From the NCBI GenBank assembly GCA_031279965.1, contig JAITHM010000111.1, positions 1 through 17,623 on the forward strand: DNA of 17,623 bases, written 5' to 3'. This document shows positions 1 through 5,390 of the stretch, in pieces. Each line of letters opens with the position of its first letter. Within the stretch, counting starts at the first letter, position 1. Source of the stretch: Spirochaetaceae bacterium (lineage in GTDB: Bacteria > Spirochaetota > Spirochaetia > Treponematales > Breznakiellaceae). The position numbers and the translations under genes were made by a program. Under the pieces are notes generated by a model. The model saw only the letters and a program-made list of their open reading frames with translations, ran no database searches and was not told where the DNA came from.

Positions 1-108
1 GCCCATGCAGGTAACACAGATAATCAAAATACAAAGGAAGCCGAATACGACTCCCATCCCAAGCAGCGCCAACTGAGCGCTCTGTCCAAACATCTCTCCA
101 ATAGTCAT
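1..108 (-). CDS. oadG: OadG, oxaloacetate decarboxylase gamma subunit (5' part only)
   Basis: The minus strand opens with ATG at 108, preceded by a strong Shine-Dalgarno GGAGGAA, and reads MTIGEMFGQSAQLALLGMGV followed by a hydrophobic stretch up to the window edge. A short polar N-terminus, then the LLGMGVVFGFL type single membrane helix, is characteristic of OadG/MmdD subunits of Na+-pumping decarboxylases, where this small protein anchors the biotin-containing alpha subunit to the beta membrane subunit. Only 36 codons are visible, so the C-terminal cytoplasmic tail cannot be checked. The alpha and beta genes would be expected to the left of the window. It is divergent from metN. Call is good but rests on a short peptide. 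Confidence 0.75.
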   Translation of the reverse strand, partial: MTIGEMFGQSAQLALLGMGVVFGFLCILIICVTCMG

Positions 109-339
109 AGTTCCTCCAATAATGAGTTTGACTTATACTTGCAGAGACAAACGAAAAATTCAAGTCCACCAGGACTTTTCCGGCAATTCAAAACTGCTCA
201 TTGAATTGCTTGCTCTGACATATTCCCGGCAGATGGGAGCATCTGCCTGTCAACAGCAAGCGGATGCTCCCAAATAGAGAAGGCCATGATCCTGTGTATT
301 GGCCTTGATGTCTACAGGGCCTTGGGATAGAATACACAA
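109..339. promoter_or_regulatory. Divergent intergenic region with a cluster of hairpins (oadG / metN)
   Basis: This 231-bp gap contains at least four inverted repeats. A: AAGTCC/GGACTT at 162-177 with loop ACCA. B: nine base pairs at 183-191/201-209. C: GGGAGCATCTGC at 235-246 with its partner at 260-271, twelve pairs including one G-U, with a small inner stem CTG/CAG. C': GGCAGAT/ATCTGCC at 228-247, which shares bases with C and so excludes it. D: seven pairs at 280-286/300-306. GGCCTT recurs at 318-323 as a second partner for 280-285, and TGTGTATT (293-300) is complementary to AATACACA (331-338) next to the metN start. Read on the minus strand, A is followed closely by a T-rich run before oadG. 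No known SAM riboswitch or T-box consensus is visible. Direction of transcription is uncertain. Confidence 0.55.
305..333 (+). promoter_or_regulatory. Candidate sigma70-type promoter of metN
   Basis: TTGATG (305-310), a 17-nt spacer, then TAGAAT (328-333). The -10 ends six bases before the ATG at 340, so the transcript would start at or next to the start codon. This fits the lack of a convincing Shine-Dalgarno ahead of metN, but would put the hairpin cluster upstream of the transcript. Confidence 0.4.
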
Positions 340-1077
340 ATGATTTCGCTGAAAGGTGTGACCAAAAGTTATGGAGGATTTAAAGCTGTTGACGCAGTTG
401 ATCTTGAAGTGTCCGATGGCAGCGTCTTTGGCATCATTGGCAAGAGCGGCGCGGGTAAGTCAACTTTGCTGCGTCTGATGAGCCTTCTTGAACGGCCTGA
501 TTCCGGCGAAATACATTATGGCAGTGAACGGCTTGATACGCTGAATGAACGTGATCTTCTGTTCTGGCGCCGCAAAATGGGAACCATCTTCCAGAATTTT
601 AATCTTTTAAGCTCTCGAAACGTGCGAGATAATGTTGCCTATCCGCTTGAAATCGCCGGATGGTCAAAACATGATATAACGGCGCGTGTCGCCGCATTGC
701 TGGAACTTGTTGGAATTGCTGACAAGAGCGCCGAACGGCTGCGCACACTTTCCGGCGGGCAAAAACAGCGTGTTGCCATTGCCCGTGCGCTTGCCGCCCA
801 TCCTAAAGTGCTATTCTGCGATGAAGCAACGAGCGCCCTCGACCCGCAAACAACCCATTCTATACTCAAACTAATACAGGAACTGCATGAACGCCTGCGC
901 ATTACCGTCATTGTTGTAACCCACCAGATGGATGTACTGCGCACGCTCTGCCACGAAGTTGCTGTAATTTCCGGCGGACGCATTGTTGAACAAGGGGGTG
1001 TCAAAACGCTTTTTTCTTCATCCGCATCCATTGTGGTAAAAGAATTGCTTGCCCTGCACGAGGCCCGTGATGAATGA
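340..1077 (+). CDS. metN: Methionine-type ABC transporter ATP-binding protein, short form
   Basis: ATPase subunit of a MetNIQ-type importer, working on the cytoplasmic side with MetI. Visible motifs: Walker A GKSGAGKST (residues 34-42), Q-loop Q85, signature LSGGQ (137-141), Walker B ending in DE (161-162), D-loop SALD, switch histidine H195. The stretches FNLLSSR, CDEATSALDP and THQMDV closely follow MetN of other bacteria. At 245 residues it lacks the C-terminal NIL/ACT-like regulatory domain (about 100 residues) that binds methionine and gives trans-inhibition in E. coli MetN. An in-frame TAG at 328-330 fixes the start near 340. It overlaps metI by 8 nt, so the two are coupled. No metQ is in the window. 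Substrate (methionine or a relative) is inferred from family. Confidence 0.9.
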   Translation: MISLKGVTKSYGGFKAVDAVDLEVSDGSVFGIIGKSGAGKSTLLRLMSLLERPDSGEIHYGSERLDTLNERDLLFWRRKMGTIFQNFNLLSSRNVRDNVAYPLEIAGWSKHDITARVAALLELVGIADKSAERLRTLSGGQKQRVAIARALAAHPKVLFCDEATSALDPQTTHSILKLIQELHERLRITVIVVTHQMDVLRTLCHEVAVISGGRIVEQGGVKTLFSSSASIVVKELLALHEARDE

Positions 1078-1735
1078 AGAAATAAACCGCATTCTGATAT
1101 TGCTGCCTAAAGCAACGTTTGAAACCATCTATATGGTATTTGTATCAACGCTTCTGTCCTGCATCATGGGACTGCCGCTGGGTATTATTCTTTTTTGTGC
1201 ATCGCCAGCGGGACTCAAACCTCGCCGCGTGCTCTACAATGTGCTTTCGCGTGTTGCAAATCTTCTCCGCTCATTTCCATTTATCATTTTGATGATAGTA
1301 CTGATGCCGCTTTCACGGTTGATTGTTGGGAAGAGCGTTGGTTCCACGGCGGTAATCATCCCGCTGGCCATCGCTGCCGCGCCTTTTGTAGCCCGCCTTG
1401 TCGAACAGGCGATTCAGGAAGTTGATTATGGTGTGCTCACCGCCGCACGGGCAATGGGATCAACTGATTTTCAGATTATCCGTAAAGTGCTGCTGCCAGA
1501 GGCGCTTCCGGCGCTTGTTTCGTCACTGGCACTTACGATTATTACGCTGATTGGTTATTCGGCGATGGCAGGCGCTATTGCCGGCGGCGGCCTGGGTGAT
1601 ATGGCAATTCGTTTTGGCTACTATGGGTTTCGCTGGGAAGTAACTGCTGCCGCAGTTATTGTGGTCTTGATCCTTGTTGAGCTTGTGCAGGCGGCAGGCA
1701 CACTGATAAGCCGTCATCTTCTTTCGCAAAGGTAA
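1070..1735 (+). CDS. metI: Methionine-type ABC transporter permease
   Basis: Inner-membrane permease of about 221 residues, close to the family's usual 217. I chose the ATG at 1070 (MNEEINRILI) over the longer frame from 1049 because it gives the normal MetI length and follows an AGG at 1061. It has about five hydrophobic segments and a clear EAA-type coupling loop: EVDYGVLTAARAMGS followed by a KVLLPEALP segment, the form seen in MetI. Late glycine-rich motif AGGGLGD is also typical. It overlaps metN by 8 nt and is followed after 10 nt by an unknown membrane protein gene. It probably forms a homodimer with two MetN subunits. Confidence 0.9.
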   Translation: MNEEINRILILLPKATFETIYMVFVSTLLSCIMGLPLGIILFCASPAGLKPRRVLYNVLSRVANLLRSFPFIILMIVLMPLSRLIVGKSVGSTAVIIPLAIAAAPFVARLVEQAIQEVDYGVLTAARAMGSTDFQIIRKVLLPEALPALVSSLALTIITLIGYSAMAGAIAGGGLGDMAIRFGYYGFRWEVTAAAVIVVLILVELVQAAGTLISRHLLSQR

Positions 1736-1745
1736 CTTCAAACTG

Positions 1746-2288
1746 ATGAACGAAGAAACCCGTCCAGCGAACGGAAACGCGCGTAACGAACATGAACTTC
1801 AGTTTTATTACAATCGTGACGCACGGCTTGCAAAGGCCAGTGAACGGGTCCGTGCACTCTACGACGGGCAGCCTAAACGAAAAATAGCATTTTTTTCATC
1901 ACTTACCGATACAAAACCAAAGGCCGCCATGTTCATTTCCATCGTTGTAATGTGCCTGATGATACTTTTCATCAGTAATATGACAAGTGGCGGCAATGAC
2001 GGCAATCTTGCCGGCAATACGATAAGCGCTCATGTAATGCGCTATAACGGGGCAAGTTTTATTGTGCTTAAGAAACAGCGGCTTCGTGCTGACGCTTGGG
2101 CGGATATTGTTGATATAAGCATGGCGCGTCCTGATGCGGAAAAATCAAAACTCAGTTCAAAACAAATTGTATTTACCACCGCTGAAACTGAAGAATTCCG
2201 CTGGACATTGCCATTCGAAACGCCGCGCCTGATTTTTTTTCTTAGTGCAGGAAATGATACGCAACGCCTTGCAGTAACATCAGATTAA
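1746..2288 (+). CDS. Hypothetical single-span membrane protein in the met cluster
   Basis: A 180-residue protein of no recognised family. The first ~60 residues are charged and probably cytoplasmic (FYYNRDARLAKASERVRALY). One strong hydrophobic helix follows at about residues 62-78 (MFISIVVMCLMILFISNM), then a glycine/asparagine-rich linker and a ~95-residue mainly beta-looking domain, probably periplasmic. The start is an ATG at 1746, 10 nt after the metI stop; an AAAGG at 1728-1732 is rather far for a ribosome site, so coupling to metI translation is likely. It ends 9 nt before the flippase gene. Codon use and frame are unbroken, and its fixed place between metI and the next gene argues for a real gene. 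Function unknown. Confidence 0.75.
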   Translation: MNEETRPANGNARNEHELQFYYNRDARLAKASERVRALYDGQPKRKIAFFSSLTDTKPKAAMFISIVVMCLMILFISNMTSGGNDGNLAGNTISAHVMRYNGASFIVLKKQRLRADAWADIVDISMARPDAEKSKLSSKQIVFTTAETEEFRWTLPFETPRLIFFLSAGNDTQRLAVTSD

Positions 2289-2297
2289 GGATTCATT

Positions 2298-3566
2298 GTG
2301 AAAATTTTCGCGCTCTCTACTTTCAAGAAAAATGCACTGTTGAATACCTGGGCTGTTGGTATCCCCGGCCTGTTTTATTGGGCTGTTGGGATTGTTGCGG
2401 TACGGGTATCGGGCTATGAAGATGCCGGCGTGTGGGCTGTTGTCAATTCGTTTTCCCTGAATTTTCTTTATCTGGCTGAATTTGGCGTATATCCCTATCA
2501 AATAAGTGATGTAGAGGGCAAACACAGTGATATGGCCTATTTGAAATTCAAAATAGGAACCTCACTGCTTGCCTTTGTTGTATTTTGCCTATCGCTTTTT
2601 TTTGTTGATTTTTCTGCCCGTGTAGTACTTTGTTCATTTATTATGATGGTGCTTCGTATTGCGGAAAATTTAAGTTCTGCTCAGTTGGCGGTACTCCAGC
2701 GATTTATGCGATATGATATGATTGCAATTTCGCGCACCATTAAAGCAGTGCTTTGTCTGCTTGTATTTACCGGCGTGCTCGCCGTGTTTAATCTGCCAGG
2801 CGCGCTTGCTTCCATGACCTTTGTTTTTATTCTTGTTTTTTATGTGTATGACTGGCGTAAGGTTCGTGCGGATGCGCGGTATACCATCCGGTGCGGCCAG
2901 ACAGATTATCGCATAATGGCGGAGAAATGCCTACCTATCATGCTGAATACGCTTATTTATCCGTTCCAAATATTTTTTACACGCTATATCATCAGTTTGA
3001 ATTTTAGCGAAGCTGAAGTGGGACTCTATTCATCGGTTACCGTGTTTCTTATACTTGCGGTGGCACTTGTTAATCCGGTGTTCAATGTGCTTATACCTGA
3101 TTTTACTGTTTTTTATCAGCACAAAAAAATTCATGAACTTAAAATTACGCTGCTTAAAGCAGGAGTATTTATTGTTGTTATCAGCGGCGTATTGTATGGT
3201 GGAGCGCGTCTTTTTGGCTCCTGGGGACTCATCCTGATTTATGGCCCAGAGATAGCGCCGTATGTGTATCTTCTGCCTATTTCAATCTTTACTACATCAC
3301 TTATTTTCGTTCTGAATTTCCTTAACACACTGCTTACCTCATTCAGAATGACCAGAATTATGTTTGCCGTTAACTTTTCCGGCCTTATATCATGCTGTAT
3401 AGCCACGAAGTTTTTTGTGGACAGGTTTGGCATGATAGGTGCTTGTTATTCTCTTGCCGTCAGCATCGCCATCCAAATCTTGTGCACCTTTATTGCCGCT
3501 GCCCGCGCTCTTGCCGGCCTGTTCATGCGGGAGCGACTCAGCCATTCAGAATCTAATGCTGCTTAA
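2298..3566 (+). CDS. MOP-superfamily polysaccharide flippase-like membrane protein (Wzx/MurJ-like fold)
   Basis: A 422-residue, very hydrophobic protein with about twelve predicted membrane helices across its whole length, as in oligosaccharide flippases of the MOP superfamily. It starts with GTG at 2298, seven bases after AAGG, which overlaps the previous stop (TAA at 2286-2288). N-terminal region NTWAVGIPGLFYWAVGIVAVR and the pattern of helices separated by short basic loops (DWRKVRADAR) resemble Wzx-type lipid-linked sugar exporters. No glycosyltransferase genes sit next to it, so the substrate cannot be inferred. It is more AT-rich than most neighbours. Its last 14 bases overlap, tail to tail, the 3' end of the DUF4116-repeat gene on the other strand. 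Family assignment is moderate and based on topology, not on a unique motif. Confidence 0.65.
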   Translation: MKIFALSTFKKNALLNTWAVGIPGLFYWAVGIVAVRVSGYEDAGVWAVVNSFSLNFLYLAEFGVYPYQISDVEGKHSDMAYLKFKIGTSLLAFVVFCLSLFFVDFSARVVLCSFIMMVLRIAENLSSAQLAVLQRFMRYDMIAISRTIKAVLCLLVFTGVLAVFNLPGALASMTFVFILVFYVYDWRKVRADARYTIRCGQTDYRIMAEKCLPIMLNTLIYPFQIFFTRYIISLNFSEAEVGLYSSVTVFLILAVALVNPVFNVLIPDFTVFYQHKKIHELKITLLKAGVFIVVISGVLYGGARLFGSWGLILIYGPEIAPYVYLLPISIFTTSLIFVLNFLNTLLTSFRMTRIMFAVNFSGLISCCIATKFFVDRFGMIGACYSLAVSIAIQILCTFIAAARALAGLFMRERLSHSESNAA

Positions 3567-3963
3567 CAGCAGCCATTACAATTTCTGGCGTTTGCTCTTT
3601 TACATACATAAGCATATTACCATCCTGCTTAACTGCGGCAAGGCAGATTTCCGGTGTTTGTTCTTTAACATAGATAATATTTTTTGGCATGCGCGTCACC
3701 GCCTCGATGCAAAGCTGCTCCGTCTGATTTTGCACAAAGATAAAACTTGCGGCATTTTGCTGAACAGCGGCAAGGCAGATTTCCGGCGTTTGTTCTTTAA
3801 CATATTTAAGAAGAAGCCCATCCTGCTCTACGGCCGCCCTGCAAATTTCCGGCGTTTGCTCTTTGGCATATATAAGCGCACGATTCTTCTCGTGCTTTCC
3901 TGACGCATGCGCCGCACCGAGTGCGACGGCAAATAATACAACAACACCTGTAATCTTTTTCAA
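3553..3963 (-). CDS. Secreted DUF4116-repeat protein, TTG start
   Basis: I place the start at TTG (3963-3961), preceded by GGAGG with an 8-nt gap; this gives 136 residues beginning MKKITGVVVLFAVALGAAHA, a good Sec signal peptide with a likely cleavage site AHA|SG. A longer reading from 4056 would lie inside the upstream gene and bury the signal peptide. The mature part consists of about five ~22-residue repeats of the form hhxYVKEQTPEICLAAVKQ, the DUF4116 pattern; the third is divergent (FVQNQTEQLCIEAVTRM). DUF4116 repeats have no established function. TTG overlaps the TGA of the upstream gene (TTGA), which means translational coupling to the PadR operon. The 3' end overlaps the flippase gene by 14 nt on the opposite strand. 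Exported location is inferred from the signal peptide. Confidence 0.8.
   Translation of the reverse strand: MKKITGVVVLFAVALGAAHASGKHEKNRALIYAKEQTPEICRAAVEQDGLLLKYVKEQTPEICLAAVQQNAASFIFVQNQTEQLCIEAVTRMPKNIIYVKEQTPEICLAAVKQDGNMLMYVKEQTPEIVMAAVKQH
3558..3573. repeat. Small palindrome at convergent gene ends
   Basis: GCTGCT (3558-3563) and AGCAGC (3568-3573) form a perfect 6-bp stem with loop TAAC. It lies exactly where the flippase gene (plus) and the DUF4116 gene (minus) overlap, and the flippase TAA falls across the stem edge and loop. There is no clear T-run on either side, so it is at best a weak bidirectional terminator. Confidence 0.35.
3635..3804 (-). repeat. Near-identical internal DNA repeats within the DUF4116 gene
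   Basis: Bases 3635-3672 and 3767-3804 (38 bases each, 132 apart) differ at one position (GGTGTTT versus GGCGTTT). They encode the YVKEQTPEICLAAV core of two repeats. Shorter and less exact copies lie at either side. Such DNA identity points to recent internal duplication or gene conversion. Confidence 0.8.
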
Positions 3964-4925
3964 TTTTTTTCCTCCGTGATAGACTGATGTTTTTTTCCCG
4001 CCATGCCCCCCTGCACAAGCAACGTGCATCCAATCGCCGCGGGAAAGGCGGTCCATGCAATTTTAACACTGATAAAGTACCAAAGCAGCGCGAAGATCAC
4101 GAGCGCAAACATCCACACAGCGCCGGTAATTACGCCAAAACGCGCCGCATCCTTCGTATCTGCAAATGCCCACAAGTTTGTGCCCGGAACGCACTGATCA
4201 TGCTGATGATAAGCATTGATAACCCAGGGCTTAAGGCGGGGTTTTTCGGTAAGTCCCAAATAGATGAAAAACGCGACGGCGGGAAGCGCAAATGCAATGA
4301 TGATGCCTAATGCGGCAGTAACAGAAGTATCCTGCGGAATTTGTCCCAGACTTTTACCCCCAAAGACCGGTGCCGAAGATTCCGCCATTGCTGCCCAGGT
4401 AAGCGGCGCGAGTGCGAGTGCACAGAAAAACAAAAATACGGCTATTGTGTAAACTGCCGCACGGCGCTTTTTCATAGGAAATGAAGCTGCCGATTCTTGT
4501 GTAAGGCCCAGAAAGGTAAAGCCGGCAAGCGAGATGGGGGCAAAAGCAAATAGTACCCCTAGTGCGGCAGTAAGCGTCTGTGTGGTAAAGTAGGTCATTA
4601 TCGCCGTGATAATGCTGAATAAAAGAACAACGCCGCATACAGCATAAAATACCGCCCGCCGCGGGCTAATAAAACGGCTGGAATCAAGATAACATTCGGC
4701 AAAGACTTCCTGGCGCTTTTTTAACGAAAGCTCATCGGCAATAATTTGAACATCGGCCAGTTCTTTTGCCGCCGCGTTAAACGCCTCTTCTTCGCTCATT
4801 CCTTTGCGCACCATAGCCGCGATACGCGCCTCCAGATTGCTTACTAATTCCGCTTTAAAGTCGATAAGCACGTCACTCTGCTCATAGTCGGCAAAAAGCG
4901 AATCAACATACGATTTACTGTCCAT
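3960..4925 (-). CDS. HAAS/DUF1700-like membrane protein, PadR partner
   Basis: A 321-residue protein with a soluble N-terminal helical domain (about residues 1-85: a YVDSLFADYE start, LVSNLEARIAAMVRKGMSEE, then EAFNAAAKELADV) typical of the HAAS/DUF1700 or permease-prefix domain found beside PadR regulators. It is followed by about six membrane helices (roughly 93-111, 117-138, 160-181, 202-222, 263-283, 287-307). ATG at 4925 follows GGAGAAAAAA and overlaps the PadR gene by 11 nt. Its stop TGA overlaps the TTG of the DUF4116 gene. Known PadR/HAAS pairs are thought to act together in membrane-linked regulation, but the exact role is not established. The mix of one helical head plus six helices suggests a sensor or regulator rather than an enzyme. 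No catalytic motif seen. Confidence 0.7.
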   Translation of the reverse strand: MDSKSYVDSLFADYEQSDVLIDFKAELVSNLEARIAAMVRKGMSEEEAFNAAAKELADVQIIADELSLKKRQEVFAECYLDSSRFISPRRAVFYAVCGVVLLFSIITAIMTYFTTQTLTAALGVLFAFAPISLAGFTFLGLTQESAASFPMKKRRAAVYTIAVFLFFCALALAPLTWAAMAESSAPVFGGKSLGQIPQDTSVTAALGIIIAFALPAVAFFIYLGLTEKPRLKPWVINAYHQHDQCVPGTNLWAFADTKDAARFGVITGAVWMFALVIFALLWYFISVKIAWTAFPAAIGCTLLVQGGMAGKKHQSITEEKN

Positions 4926-5283
4926 TTTTTTCTCCTTCTGTGGAATCAGTCATAATGAGTGTATCAAGAATACGCCGGGTAAATTCCCAATCACGCCGGT
5001 TCTGTTCAAAAAGTGCGCGCCCTTTATCATTAATCCGGTAATATTTACGCCGCGCTCCAAGTGTCTCGTCGCCCCAATACGAAGAAATACAGCCTTCACG
5101 CTCCAGCCGTTTATAGCTTGAATAAAGCGTTGTTTCTTTAAGCTTAAATTCTCCACTAGTAAGCTCCATAATCGTGTTGTAAATCTCGTATCCATAGCGG
5201 TCACCATCGAGAAGCGTCCCCAGCACGACGGTATCGGTGTGTCCCCGCAGAATATCAGACGAGATAGTTTCTATTCTTGTCAT
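4915..5283 (-). CDS. PadR-family transcriptional regulator
   Basis: A 122-residue winged-helix repressor. The typical PadR landmarks are present: an N-terminal hydrophobic helix (TVVLGTLLDGDRYGYEIYNT), recognition-helix region with TLYSSYKRLEREG, and wing with GARRKYYRINDKGRALF. It is followed by a short C-terminal dimerisation helix. ATG at 5283, with GAGG a few bases upstream. It is the first gene of a three-gene operon with overlapping reading frames (PadR, HAAS-like membrane protein, DUF4116 secreted protein). A perfect consensus promoter lies just upstream, overlapped by an inverted repeat, so autorepression is likely, as is usual for this family. The inducing signal is unknown. Confidence 0.9.
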   Translation of the reverse strand: MTRIETISSDILRGHTDTVVLGTLLDGDRYGYEIYNTIMELTSGEFKLKETTLYSSYKRLEREGCISSYWGDETLGARRKYYRINDKGRALFEQNRRDWEFTRRILDTLIMTDSTEGEKNGQ

Positions 5284-5296
5284 ACAACCTCATTTG

Positions 5297-5322
5297 GTAA
5301 TATATATTATATATCATATTAC
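5297..5322. promoter_or_regulatory. Probable PadR operator (inverted repeat over the -10)
   Basis: GTAATAT (5297-5303) and ATATTAC (5316-5322) form a perfect 7-bp dyad with a 12-bp AT-only-like centre. It covers the -10 hexamer and part of the spacer of the padR promoter. Position is ideal for autorepression. The A/T richness of the region raises the chance of accidental symmetry. Confidence 0.55.
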
Positions 5323-5334
5323 TACGACTGTCAA
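5306..5334 (-). promoter_or_regulatory. Consensus sigma70 promoter of the padR operon
   Basis: On the minus strand TTGACA (5334-5329), a spacer of exactly 17 nt, then TATAAT (5311-5306). Both hexamers match the consensus at 6/6. The transcript would start near 5299, giving a leader of about 15 nt before the padR ATG at 5283. Confidence 0.9.
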
Positions 5335-5344
5335 TACACTTAAA

Positions 5345-5372
5345 CTGAAGGGGGCGCTGCCCCGGAAATCAG
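5345..5372 (-). terminator. GC-rich hairpin after the TolC gene
   Basis: GGGGC (5351-5355) pairs with GCCCC (5359-5363) across a 3-base loop, and CTGA (5345-5348) with TCAG (5369-5372) flanks it. It lies between the TolC stop at 5391 and the padR -35 at 5334. There is only a short T-run after it on the minus strand, so termination is plausible but not certain. Confidence 0.4.
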
Positions 5373-5390
5373 ACTTTTACGCTCGCGGGT

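Noticed and set aside
109..339. SAM or T-box riboswitch before metN
   Set aside because: None of the conserved cores (SAM-I kink-turn, GATGAAACC-like segment; T-box TGGTACCGCG) is present. Stems alone do not identify a class.
1049..1069. Upstream ATG for metI (MPCTRPV)
   Set aside because: It makes the protein longer than the family and lies within metN; the next ATG at 1070 fits the family N-terminus.
3553..3963. CRISPR array, because of regularly spaced repeats
   Set aside because: Repeats are translated in one frame as DUF4116 units; the spacers are divergent copies of the same unit, not unique sequence.
3964..4056. Longer start for the DUF4116 protein at 4056
   Set aside because: It would bury a clear signal peptide and ignores the GGAGG plus TTG pair overlapping the previous stop.
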